NCBI GenBank assembly: GCA_965199055.1
Contig: CBDAQR010000004.1
Location: 186,001 to 250,000, forward strand
DNA from: CBDAQR01 sp965199055
GTDB taxonomy: Bacteria; Pseudomonadota; Gammaproteobacteria; Pseudomonadales; Halieaceae
Direction: 5' to 3'
Length of the DNA stretch: 64,000 nt
Shown: positions 32,677 to 41,203 of the stretch, one piece after another
How positions within the stretch are numbered: position 1 is the first letter of the stretch
Layout of the letters: the number at the start of each line of letters is the position of its first letter
Translations under genes and position numbers: made by a program
Notes under the pieces: model-generated
What the model was told of the DNA's origin: nothing
The model's input: only the letters and a program-made list of their open reading frames with translations
Databases searched by the model: none

Positions 32677-33978
32677 TTGAAACAAGAAGTTCCCGTAAAG
32701 ACCAGCGCCCAGCGGCCCAAATTGATAGGAGCCATTATCGTGGGCGTTACCTTTGGCGTATTCGGGCTGTGGTCAACGATAGCGCCATTGCAGAGCGCTG
32801 CGCTGGCTCCCGGCAAGGTCATGGTAAAAGGCAGCCGTAAGAGTATCGAGCACCTCGAGGGCGGTATCGTGGCCAAATTGCCCGTCAGGGATGGGGAGAC
32901 TGTTGAGGCGGGCGATCTACTCATACTGCTTGATGACACGCAGGCGCGCGCCCAGTTGGAAATCACGATGGGCCAGTATTTTGCCGTCAAGGCTACCGAG
33001 TCACGCCTTTTGGCAGAGCGTGATGATCTCAATTCGGTGGTCTATCCAGAAATAATTGCGGACAGTATCGATCCGCGCGCCGCCGATGCGGTCGCGAGCC
33101 AGAACCAGGTGTTTGTTGCTCGGCGCAACGCCCATGAAGGTGAGATCGCGGTCTTGCGTCAGCGTGTTTCCCAGCTCGGTGAGCAGGTGCGCGGTATCGA
33201 GGCGCTGCGTGACGGTAAGAAGAAGCTAGTGAGTTCCTACGCCGAGGAAATTCGCGACTATAGTGAGTTGCTGGAAGAAGGCTACGCTGATAAGCAGAGG
33301 CTGCGCGAGCTGGAGCGCAATCTGGCGCGCACGGAAGGAGAAGTTGCGGAGCACATCTCCACGATCGCACAGCTTGAAATTCAGGTGGGCGAAACCCAGC
33401 TGGAAATCTTGCAGTTACAGAAGGAATTTCACACTTCCGTGGTGGACGAATTAGGCAAGACTCAGATCGAAGTTTATGACCTCGAAGAGCGCATTCGTGC
33501 CTCTGCTGATAAGGCTGAGCGTACCGAGATTCGTTCACCGGTGGCTGGCGTTGTTGTGGGTAAAACGGTGACCACTGAAGGCGAAGTTATTGGGCCGGGT
33601 GAGCCACTGATGTTTATTGTGCCGCAGAGTGAAGAGTTGATCATTGAGGCGCAGGTTAGCCCGATTGATATTGATCGCGTGCACAATGGACAGTCGGCGG
33701 ATATCCGCTTCTCTGCGTTCAAGAGCACGACCACGCCTGTCATCGATGGTACAGTCGTTAGTGTGTCCGCGGACGCGTTGACTGACGATCAGCAGGGAAC
33801 CTCCTACTATCTGGCCAGGGTGGAAGTGACGGCAGAGGGCTATGAGATGTTGGATGAACTCGTGCTTGTGCCAGGGATGCCCGCCGAAGTATTGATTAAT
33901 ACAGGTAGTCGAACCCTGTTCCAGTACCTGACCCAGCCTATTAGAAATGCATTTGCCCGTTCACTGATCGAGGATTGA
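32677..33978 (+). CDS. HlyD-family T1SS membrane fusion protein
   Basis: Periplasmic adaptor of 433 residues linking the ABC transporter to the outer-membrane channel. An N-terminal transmembrane helix (about 11-33) is followed by the lipoyl half-motif APGKVMVKGSRKSIEHLEGG, a long coiled-coil hairpin (about 100-285) and a C-terminal beta domain with the second lipoyl half (EIRSPVAGVVVGKTVTTEGEVIGPGEPLM). This is the PrtE/RsaE arrangement. Initiation is at TTG after gagg, 24 bases from the ABC gene. Confidence 0.92.
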   Translation: MKQEVPVKTSAQRPKLIGAIIVGVTFGVFGLWSTIAPLQSAALAPGKVMVKGSRKSIEHLEGGIVAKLPVRDGETVEAGDLLILLDDTQARAQLEITMGQYFAVKATESRLLAERDDLNSVVYPEIIADSIDPRAADAVASQNQVFVARRNAHEGEIAVLRQRVSQLGEQVRGIEALRDGKKKLVSSYAEEIRDYSELLEEGYADKQRLRELERNLARTEGEVAEHISTIAQLEIQVGETQLEILQLQKEFHTSVVDELGKTQIEVYDLEERIRASADKAERTEIRSPVAGVVVGKTVTTEGEVIGPGEPLMFIVPQSEELIIEAQVSPIDIDRVHNGQSADIRFSAFKSTTTPVIDGTVVSVSADALTDDQQGTSYYLARVEVTAEGYEMLDELVLVPGMPAEVLINTGSRTLFQYLTQPIRNAFARSLIED

Positions 33979-33982
33979 TCTC

Positions 33983-35302
33983 ATGTTGCGGAATTTCTCT
34001 ACCTTCTTGGTCCTGCTGCTAATTCAGTCAGTTGCCCACGCTCAACCATCAGACCTGTACTCCGTGTACGCTATGGCGTTGGAAAAAGATCCACGTGTGC
34101 AAATCGCTCATCAGCAGGTACAAATGGGTCAAGCGCAGGCCGACAGCTCATTTGGTGCACTGCTACCTCAGGCGAACTTCTTTGCCAACTGGTCGGACAA
34201 CGAAGTCGAGTACGATTCTAATCTGATTGAGGATCAGGACTTTAATGGCGAGCGATTTACGCTACAGGTCAGGCAGGTGCTTTTCAACTGGTCGGCGATT
34301 TCCGATCGCCGGCGCACTAAGCAGCTCGTGGCTCAGCGTGAGGCAGAGTTGCTGGATGTGATGAGCATGCTGCTAGTCGATGTGTCGGAGCGCTATTTTC
34401 AAGTGCTCTTGGCCGAACGCGACTTGGAGCTAGTGCAGGCGGAAAGGGAGCTTGTTCAGCAGCAATTGCGTCAGACCGAGGAAATGTACGAGCGCAAGCT
34501 GGTTCGAATAACCGACTTCCTGGAAACGCAGGCGCGGGCTGACAAGGTGCTGACCGATGAGATTGAAGCGGAGAATAATGTCGCTTTGGCGCGGGAGTCG
34601 CTCGCTGAGTTGACTGGCCAGTACGTGGGAGAAGTGGCACGTTTTAAGGAGGGCTACGTATTGCCGGAATTGGATGGCAATATCGATTACTGGGTCAATC
34701 TTGCTACCGAGAATAATAGCCTGTTGCAGGCCCGGCGTGAGGCAGTGCTCTCTGCAAAGCAAGGGGTTCAGCAACAAAAAGGTGGACACTACCCCACCGT
34801 AGATCTGGTCTACAGTGATCAAAATTCAGATGTGGGCTTCGATAATCAGCAGTCGCCCGAGCGCGATACACAGTACATTGGTATAGATGTTACTGTGCCT
34901 ATATACAGCGGCGGTGCGACGTCCGCGAAGGTCCGCGAGGCCTGGGCCGCCTACTATATTGCCCGTGAAGAAGAAGAGGGCGCGCGGCGGGAAGTCCTTA
35001 AGAATACGCGTGAAGCGTGGCTGAGCACGCGTTCAAGCCGAAAGCGTATTGACGCCGCACAGGCAAGCATGCGCTCGGCGAATAAGTCCTATGAGGCGAT
35101 GAGCAAGAGTTTCAGCTTTGGCACCGTCACAGCGGCAGATGTGCTGGAAGCCTTGCACAGTCGCACCCGAGCAGAGCGCGACTACTACAACGCCGTTTAC
35201 AGCTATATCACGAACTGGCTCGCTTTGCAGCGCGAAGCAGGATCACTGGAAGATGGCGACCTAAGGCAAATCAACAACACGTTGATTGCTGATGCCAGTT
35301 AG
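33983..35302 (+). CDS. TolC-family outer-membrane channel of the T1SS
   Basis: A 439-residue outer-membrane efflux protein with a clear signal peptide (LRNFSTFLVLLLIQSVAHA, cleavage about residue 20). The body shows the duplicated TolC helix pattern: DLYSVYAMALEKDPRVQIAHQQ near the start, a long helix at about 95-200, and the second repeat with IGIDVTVPIYSGGATSAKVREAWA at about 305-335. Four bases separate it from the HlyD gene. A dedicated TolC gene in the same operon favours a specialised exporter rather than one borrowing a housekeeping TolC. Confidence 0.92.
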   Translation: MLRNFSTFLVLLLIQSVAHAQPSDLYSVYAMALEKDPRVQIAHQQVQMGQAQADSSFGALLPQANFFANWSDNEVEYDSNLIEDQDFNGERFTLQVRQVLFNWSAISDRRRTKQLVAQREAELLDVMSMLLVDVSERYFQVLLAERDLELVQAERELVQQQLRQTEEMYERKLVRITDFLETQARADKVLTDEIEAENNVALARESLAELTGQYVGEVARFKEGYVLPELDGNIDYWVNLATENNSLLQARREAVLSAKQGVQQQKGGHYPTVDLVYSDQNSDVGFDNQQSPERDTQYIGIDVTVPIYSGGATSAKVREAWAAYYIAREEEEGARREVLKNTREAWLSTRSSRKRIDAAQASMRSANKSYEAMSKSFSFGTVTAADVLEALHSRTRAERDYYNAVYSYITNWLALQREAGSLEDGDLRQINNTLIADAS

Positions 35303-35319
35303 TTAGCGCGAATCCACCC

Positions 35320-36507
35320 GTGAAATTGGCAGTCAATATTCACTGCCTGCACCCCCCGGTGACCGGTGTTGGCCACTATGCCCGGCATTTGACTCTGGAA
35401 ATGCTCAACGACCCTGACGTCGAATCGCTGGTTGGTATTAGCCAAACCGGTTGGCATGATCGACAGGCGGTGCTGGAAATGGTGGAAAGCGCTCCGGTCT
35501 ATGCCGACGAAACTCCGAGTACGGAGGTAGGTCGCGCGCGAGCGCGACTAACGCGAATCCCAAGGGCCGTTGCCCGGCGCATCCCCGGCGTGAGCCGGTT
35601 GCGCTCGCGTCTCATTCACGCGCTGCAGCAGCGTGTGGCCCAGCGATACGCAGAGCATGTCTATTGGGAGCCAAATTATCTCTTGCTTCCCGTAGATAAT
35701 CCCGCCGTTGCCACGGTCCACGATCTGTCACATTTGCGCTACCCGCAATTTCACCCATCGTCGCGCCTGGCCGAATTACAGCACCTGCCAGAAACGCTTG
35801 CTCGATGTGAGCGTATCGTCACGGTGTCTGAATTCACTCGATCGGAGATGACCGAGTTGTTGGGAGTCGACCAAGCTAAGGTGGCCGTGGTCTCACCTGC
35901 GGTGAGCGATCGCTTTCGGCCCCGCACTCCGGAGGAGTCCGCGCAGGTGCGGGAGCACTACGGCTTGCCGACCAACTTTGTGTTGTATGCAGGAACGATA
36001 GAGCCACGCAAAAATCTGCCTGCGCTTATGGAGGCTTACTCATTATTGCCAAAAGAGCTGCAGGCGCGTTGTCCTTTAGTGCTTGCTGGCGGGCGCGGCT
36101 GGCATCCGGAGACGTTCGAGTCGGTGCTAGCTAAGCTAGACAATCCAAATATTCTGGAACTTGGATACGTCGACCATGAGGACCTGCCACTCCTGTTCGG
36201 AGCCGCCACCGTTTTCGCGTATCCTTCGCTGTATGAAGGATTTGGAATGCCTGTGCTCGAGGCTATGGCTAGCGGCACAGCCGTGTTGACGTCGGACGCT
36301 GCCTCGATGCCGGAGGTGGCCGGCAGTGCTGCTTCGCTGGTGGATCCTGAGTCAGTGTCTGATATCAGTAGCGGGCTCGAGCGTTTGCTCAACTCGGCGA
36401 CCCTGCGGCAACAGCAGATTGAGAGCGGCCTGGTGGTCGCCCGTGGGCATAGCTGGGAGAACTCCTGGTTGCGTTTGCGCGCGGTGCTCGCAGAGGTAGT
36501 CAAGTGA
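35320..36507 (+). CDS. GT4-family glycosyltransferase
   Basis: A 395-residue GT-B glycosyltransferase starting at GTG. N-terminal domain MKLAVNIHCLHPPVTGVGHYAR, C-terminal GT4 domain with YAGTIEPRKNLPALMEAY (about 226-243), the VFAYPSLYEGFGMPVLEAMASGTAVL acceptor/donor loop with the E-x7-E pair (about 301-326) and TSDAASMPEVAGSA. Likely adds a hexose or deoxyhexose, mannosyl- or rhamnosyltransferase-like, in a lipid-linked glycan. It begins the glycan part of the locus, 17 bases after the TolC gene, so secretion and glycan genes are probably co-transcribed. Confidence 0.88.
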   Translation: MKLAVNIHCLHPPVTGVGHYARHLTLEMLNDPDVESLVGISQTGWHDRQAVLEMVESAPVYADETPSTEVGRARARLTRIPRAVARRIPGVSRLRSRLIHALQQRVAQRYAEHVYWEPNYLLLPVDNPAVATVHDLSHLRYPQFHPSSRLAELQHLPETLARCERIVTVSEFTRSEMTELLGVDQAKVAVVSPAVSDRFRPRTPEESAQVREHYGLPTNFVLYAGTIEPRKNLPALMEAYSLLPKELQARCPLVLAGGRGWHPETFESVLAKLDNPNILELGYVDHEDLPLLFGAATVFAYPSLYEGFGMPVLEAMASGTAVLTSDAASMPEVAGSAASLVDPESVSDISSGLERLLNSATLRQQQIESGLVVARGHSWENSWLRLRAVLAEVVK

Positions 36508-36743
36508 CCTTTCTCGAACGCATGCAGCAAGAAGACAAGGCACAACACATTATCTGTGCTTTTCTCGTTGTGGTTTTGTTGCTCCCGGTGCTGTCGTTGG
36601 CCAATGCGGTCGGGGTGGTGTTTTTGGCGGGCCTCGTCAAGGAGGCCTGGGATGGCAGTATGGGCACAGGGTTTTGTTGGTACGATATCGCCGCCAATGC
36701 AATTGGTGTGGGCTTTGCGGCCAGCCTGCTAATGTTTGTGTAA
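36504..36743 (+). CDS. Small membrane protein, YfiM/DUF2279-like
   Basis: A 79-residue protein with GTG start overlapping the previous stop (GTGA). Two hydrophobic helices at about 15-45 and 60-79. The arrangement DKAQHIICAF, then AGLVKEAWD, then WYDIAANAIGVGFAASLL resembles the YfiM/DUF2279 pattern in which a DKxxH motif precedes a GxxKExxD motif and an Asp-containing helix. The function of such proteins is unknown. Its conserved position inside the glycan operon and coupled translation suggest a membrane accessory role. The family call is tentative; the gene itself is well supported by position. Confidence 0.6.
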   Translation: MTFLERMQQEDKAQHIICAFLVVVLLLPVLSLANAVGVVFLAGLVKEAWDGSMGTGFCWYDIAANAIGVGFAASLLMFV

Positions 36744-36752
36744 AACCGCGCC

Positions 36753-37529
36753 GTGAATATCTCCCTGCTACTCACCTTCACCCGCCAGGATCTGGTGGAT
36801 CGCTACTCGGCCTCATTGTTAGGGGGCGTTTGGACGCTGATTAACCCGCTGGTGCAGATACTGATCTACACACTGATCTTCTCCAAAATTATGGGTGCTC
36901 GTCTCAGTGATCTCGGAGTCGAATTCGAGGAATACGGTTACAGTATTTATTTGGTGCCGGCGGTTCTGGCTTGGGGTGCGTTCGGCAATACGGTCACGCG
37001 GGTGACCACGATATATCTCGACAAAGCGGGTTTGATCGGCAAGGTCAGTCTATCGATGCGAACCCTTCCGCTCTACATACTGCTGTCCGAATCCGTGGTG
37101 TTTTTGATCAGCATGAGTCTGTTCGCACTGTTTCTACTGCTGATCGGGTTTCCGATCACCAGTGCCTGGCTGTGGCTAGTGCCGGTATACCTGGTGCAGC
37201 AACTCCTGGCATACAGCCTCGGCTTTGGCGCCGCGGTGCTGGGCGTGTTTATCCGCGATGTTGTGGAACTGGTGCGCATTGCGGTGCAGCTTTGGTTCTG
37301 GCTGACGCCTATCGTCTACGTGCTCGACATATTGCCGCAGGAGACCCAGGACCTTTTGGCCTGGAACCCCATGACTCATTTTGTGACAGCCTTTCGTTCT
37401 GCCATTCTCTACGCTGAGGCCCCTGATCTTGTAGTACTCGGGAAATTGCTGCTGCTAGGCTTGGTGCTTCTGGGTATGGGGCTGTATGGCTTTAAGCGGC
37501 TGGAAAAGGATATGCGAGACTTTATCTGA
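36753..37529 (+). CDS. wzm: ABC-2 type polysaccharide exporter permease (Wzm-like)
   Basis: A 258-residue permease with six hydrophobic segments (about 25-50, 65-90, 105-130, 140-165, 170-195, 228-248). The N-terminal amphipathic stretch LTFTRQDLVDRYSASLLGGVW (two pieces here) and the CPxP-like WFWLTPIVYVLDILP region are typical of O-antigen, capsule or teichoic-acid exporters. GTG start. Pairs with the ATPase gene that overlaps its stop. It would flip a lipid-linked polymer across the inner membrane. Confidence 0.9.
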   Translation: MNISLLLTFTRQDLVDRYSASLLGGVWTLINPLVQILIYTLIFSKIMGARLSDLGVEFEEYGYSIYLVPAVLAWGAFGNTVTRVTTIYLDKAGLIGKVSLSMRTLPLYILLSESVVFLISMSLFALFLLLIGFPITSAWLWLVPVYLVQQLLAYSLGFGAAVLGVFIRDVVELVRIAVQLWFWLTPIVYVLDILPQETQDLLAWNPMTHFVTAFRSAILYAEAPDLVVLGKLLLLGLVLLGMGLYGFKRLEKDMRDFI

Positions 37530-38731
37530 TGATCCGCGTAAACCAGCTCACCAAACACTTTCGTCTCTATCGTAAGCCCTCTGACCGGCTCAAAGAGATG
37601 CTGCTGCGCCGCACCTTCCATCGCACCCATGTTGCACTGGATGCGATCTCTTTCGAGGTGGCCAGCGGAGAAACCCTGGGGGTGTTGGGCCGCAATGGTG
37701 CCGGCAAGTCGACCCTGTTGAAAATTCTCACCGGCGTGTTGCAGGCCGATGCGGGAAGCTACGAGATTGACGGCCGGATTACCGGGTTGCTGGAACTGGG
37801 TACCGGCTTTGATTTTGAGCTGAACGGCGAGCAGAACATCGTCACCAATGGTCTTCTATTGGGCATGACCCGTGAAGAAATCGAGGCCCGGCGCGAAGAT
37901 ATTGTGCGCTTCTCCGAGTTGGGGGAGTTTATTCGAGAGCCGCTGCGCACCTACAGTTCCGGTATGGTGATGCGCCTCGCGTTCAGTATTGCTATTCACG
38001 CAGAGCCTGCTTGCCTGGTCGTGGACGAGGCGCTCTCGGTGGGTGATGCCCACTTTCAGCAAAAGTGCATGCGCAGGATCCGGGAGTTTCGCCAGCGAGG
38101 GGGTTCCATCATATTTGTGTCTCATGACCTCAATGCGGTGAAGATGTTATGCGATCGCGCCATCGTGCTTGGGGGTGGTAAAGCGGTGTTCTCCGGAGAC
38201 CCCGAAGAGGCGGTGAACCATTACAACCGGGTCATCGCCGATGAGGACGATCGTCAGGAACTGGAAAGTCCTGCGCGTGAACAGCACGTGTTCGGGAACG
38301 GGGCTGCAGAGATACTCGAAGCCGAAGTGCTTGGCGTGGACTCGCAGAGCAGTGTGATCAGCACCGGCGAAGACGCGGTTATTCGCTTGCGCTGCCGCGC
38401 CACTGAAGCGCTGGATGATATGACTGCAGGCGTCGTGGTGCGAGATCGGTTCGGGCAGGATGTTTTTGGCACCAATAGCTTTCACCTGGGCCATCAGTTG
38501 GCGCTCTCGGAGGGTGAGGAAGTGCGGCTGGAGTTTTCTTTTCCGATGGAGATTGCCCCGGGACGCTACACGCTGACGGCGGCACTGCACAGCCGCGAAA
38601 ATCACCTGGAGAATTGTTACTACTGGTGCGATAGCATTAGCCGTTTTGAAGTTGCTGGGGTTCGAGGTGCGCAGTTTGCCGGTGTTTGTCGCCTGCCCAC
38701 GACCCTCTCTGTAGTGAGTATTTATGACTGA
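37529..38731 (+). CDS. wzt: ABC polysaccharide exporter ATPase with C-terminal glycan-binding domain (Wzt-like)
   Basis: A 400-residue ATPase. Nucleotide domain: Walker A LGRNGAGKSTLLKIL (about 52-66), signature TYSSGMVMRLAFSIA (about 140), Walker B CLVVDEALSVGD. The stretch GLLELGTGFDFELNGEQNI is diagnostic for O-antigen/teichoic-acid exporters. The C-terminal extension (about 250-400) is predicted beta-rich and corresponds to Wzt C-terminal domains that recognise the non-reducing end modification of the glycan. This fits with the methyltransferase encoded next, whose gene overlaps by eight bases, since O-antigen capping by methylation is read by such domains in the E. coli O9a system. Confidence 0.9.
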   Translation: MIRVNQLTKHFRLYRKPSDRLKEMLLRRTFHRTHVALDAISFEVASGETLGVLGRNGAGKSTLLKILTGVLQADAGSYEIDGRITGLLELGTGFDFELNGEQNIVTNGLLLGMTREEIEARREDIVRFSELGEFIREPLRTYSSGMVMRLAFSIAIHAEPACLVVDEALSVGDAHFQQKCMRRIREFRQRGGSIIFVSHDLNAVKMLCDRAIVLGGGKAVFSGDPEEAVNHYNRVIADEDDRQELESPAREQHVFGNGAAEILEAEVLGVDSQSSVISTGEDAVIRLRCRATEALDDMTAGVVVRDRFGQDVFGTNSFHLGHQLALSEGEEVRLEFSFPMEIAPGRYTLTAALHSRENHLENCYYWCDSISRFEVAGVRGAQFAGVCRLPTTLSVVSIYD

Positions 38732-40181
38732 AGACGAAGAAAAGCAGCAGTTGAGAATTGACGAGCTGCTGGATCTTATTCGCCGTGAGGCACGCTTCCT
38801 GGAGCAGGAAGAAAGCATTGTCCTCTCTGCCGAACAGACACCCCTGCCGTTGCGGGAGTTGCCGACCTGGGAAACGGATATCGACGCTTTCCCGATGAAA
38901 TTCGAGTACCACGTGAATGAGTTCCTGGTCTATGACGATCTGGAATTTGTCGCCAATGCATTCCGAGGCATTTTGCAGCGGGAGCCAGATGAGTCGGGTC
39001 TCGACAGCTACACGGCGCAACTGCGCAAGCACGGTGACGCCGTCAAGATAGAAATTCTCACCGACCTGATGGGCTCCGAAGAGGGGCGCGACCACAAGGT
39101 GCGTGTTTTGGGTATGCGCTGGGCTGCATTCGAGAATCGTCATCGAAACGCGTGGTGGTTTCGCAAGCGCTGGTTTTTAACGGTTTACAAAATTCTCAAA
39201 TACCGGCTGCGCAACGACCAGGCCGAGTACAGCCTGTTGAATGACCGACGTCGCCGGCATCACCAGCAGCGGGTGAATCGCTACCTGGCTGAGCAGGACC
39301 AATTATTTGATTTTATGCGCGGTCGCGAACGCCAATTGGAGGCAGAGCAGGAAGCACTGACCGCGAAGGTAGAGCGCTATCGACGCGACATGCTGCAAGC
39401 GCAGCGTGATTTGGTGACGCAGCAACTGCGAGTAAACGTGTTGCTGGAGAAATTGCAGGCGCTGGGTGCTGCCGACCTGCCAGCGGCAGCTTCCGAATTG
39501 GCCACCCACGCCGATGACAAGCTGGACGCCTTTTACTTGGCGTTCGAGAACGAATGCCGCGGTGACGAGGATGATATCCGCGAGCAGTTGTCGGTGTATT
39601 TGCCCTATGTAACGGGAGCGCCTGTCACCGATACAACGCCGCTGCTGGATATTGGTAGCGGGCGCGGCGAGTGGCTCGCGCTGCTTCGCGACAATGCCAT
39701 TCCTGCGCGGGGTGTGGATATCTCCAATGTACTGGTTGAGCACTGCCGCGAGCAGGACCTTGACGTCAACCTGGCGGACGCGATTGCGTACCTGCGCGAG
39801 CAAGCGGACGCCTGCTTGGGTTCTATAACCTCCTTCCATGTGATCGAGCACCTGCCATTCGATGCTTTGTTTTCCCTGGTGGAAGAATGCCAGCGCACTC
39901 TGGCGCCGGGGGGTGTGTTGATATTTGAAACCCCCAATCCCGAGAACGTGCTGGTGGGCAGCCACACTTTCTATCACGACCCCACGCACCGCAACCCGAT
40001 CACGCCCACCATGATCGAGTTCCTGCTGCGGCACCTGGGCTTTGCCGATGTCACCTTAGAGCGCTTGCACCCTTATCCGGCGGAGGCGCTAATCCCCGGC
40101 ATGGACCCGCTCACTGAACGGGTCAACGGTGCCTTCTGTAGCGCGCAGGATTTTGCCGTTATCGGGCGTAAGCCCCGATGA
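38724..40181 (+). CDS. SAM methyltransferase with N-terminal DUF4214-like module and coiled coil
   Basis: A 485-residue three-part protein. Residues about 70-125 (DDLEFVANAFRGILQREPDE, then a glycine-leucine, tyrosine, GSEEGR) read as a DUF4214-like module. Residues about 190-250 are highly charged and coiled-coil-like. The C-terminal 180 residues are a class I SAM methyltransferase with LLDIGSGRGEWLALLRD (motif I, about 307), DISNVLVEHC, SFHVIEHLPFD and GGVLIFETPNPEN. Methyltransferase plus coiled coil recalls WbdD-type O-antigen chain terminators, although I see no kinase domain. Role as a chain-capping and length-setting enzyme is inferred from its place beside wzt. Confidence 0.82.
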   Translation: MTEDEEKQQLRIDELLDLIRREARFLEQEESIVLSAEQTPLPLRELPTWETDIDAFPMKFEYHVNEFLVYDDLEFVANAFRGILQREPDESGLDSYTAQLRKHGDAVKIEILTDLMGSEEGRDHKVRVLGMRWAAFENRHRNAWWFRKRWFLTVYKILKYRLRNDQAEYSLLNDRRRRHHQQRVNRYLAEQDQLFDFMRGRERQLEAEQEALTAKVERYRRDMLQAQRDLVTQQLRVNVLLEKLQALGAADLPAAASELATHADDKLDAFYLAFENECRGDEDDIREQLSVYLPYVTGAPVTDTTPLLDIGSGRGEWLALLRDNAIPARGVDISNVLVEHCREQDLDVNLADAIAYLREQADACLGSITSFHVIEHLPFDALFSLVEECQRTLAPGGVLIFETPNPENVLVGSHTFYHDPTHRNPITPTMIEFLLRHLGFADVTLERLHPYPAEALIPGMDPLTERVNGAFCSAQDFAVIGRKPR

Positions 40182-41203
40182 AGATTGTTGTTACCGCCAA
40201 TATTGTTCCCTTCATGCCCGGCGGGGCCGATTACCATATCAACGGCCTGGTAGAGCAGCTGCGGCTTTATGGTCACGAAGTAGAGTTGCTGCGCTTTCCG
40301 TTTCGCTTCTCTCCCGAGGACGAAGTGCAGCGCATGATGGCCTTTTGTGAGGCCACTGATCTCGCCATGCCCAACGGCGTTCATGTCGACAAGGTTATTA
40401 GCCTGCAGTTTCCGGCCTACGGCGTGCAGCACCCTGATCATCGCGTATGGATCATGCATCAGCACCGCGCGGTGTACGAGCTATTCGATGATCAACCTCA
40501 ATCTGCCGCGTTGCAGGCCCTGCGGGACGAGGTCAACGCGTTTGATCGGCGAGTGTTGGGTAAGGCGCAGGCGCTGTTCGCGAATTCTGGCCGGGTGGCA
40601 GAGCGGCTGAAGCACTACAACGAACTGCAGGCAACCCCGCTGTATCACCCACCTCATGGTGCAGACAAATTTTTCACTGACGACAGCTACGACTACATAT
40701 TTGTCCCCAGTCGGTTGGAAACGCTCAAGCGTCAGGACCTTCTGATTCGTGCGGCGAAGCATCTCAAGTCGCCGGTGAAAATCCTGTTGGCAGGTAAAGG
40801 TGGGCAGGAGCAACGCTACCAGCAGTTGATCTCAGAGCTGGGGGTGCAGGATCGGGTGCAACTCACCGGGCCCTTCAGCGAGGCGGAAAAGCATGTGTAC
40901 TACGCCCGTTGTTTGGGGGTGGCATTTGTGCCGAAAGATGAGGACTACGGCTACATCACCCTGGAGGCGATGCTCTCGGCCAAGCCCGTGATCACTTGCA
41001 CGGATTCTGGCGGTCCACTCGAGTTTGTGCGTCACGAAGAAACCGGTTGGGTCTTGCCGCCGCAGCCGCAGCAGTTGGCAGCAGTGATTGACCGCTTATA
41101 CGAAGACAAGCAGTTGGCCCTGCGCATGGGTGAGGCCGGGCGCGCCGCCTATGATGAGGCGGGCATATCCTGGCGCAACGTGGTGGAGAGCCTGCTGGCG
41201 TGA
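40178..41203 (+). CDS. GT4-family glycosyltransferase
   Basis: A 341-residue GT-B enzyme overlapping the methyltransferase stop (ATGA). N-terminal VVTANIVPFMPGGADYHINGL; C-terminal donor domain with FVPSRLETLKRQDLLIRAAK (about 176), ILLAGKGG and KDEDYGYITLEAMLSAKPVITC (about 251-272), which contains the E-x7-E signature. It is similar along its length to the first half of the next, larger enzyme, so the two probably arose by duplication. It is shorter than many GT4 proteins, but both Rossmann domains are present. Confidence 0.87.
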   Translation: MKIVVTANIVPFMPGGADYHINGLVEQLRLYGHEVELLRFPFRFSPEDEVQRMMAFCEATDLAMPNGVHVDKVISLQFPAYGVQHPDHRVWIMHQHRAVYELFDDQPQSAALQALRDEVNAFDRRVLGKAQALFANSGRVAERLKHYNELQATPLYHPPHGADKFFTDDSYDYIFVPSRLETLKRQDLLIRAAKHLKSPVKILLAGKGGQEQRYQQLISELGVQDRVQLTGPFSEAEKHVYYARCLGVAFVPKDEDYGYITLEAMLSAKPVITCTDSGGPLEFVRHEETGWVLPPQPQQLAAVIDRLYEDKQLALRMGEAGRAAYDEAGISWRNVVESLLA

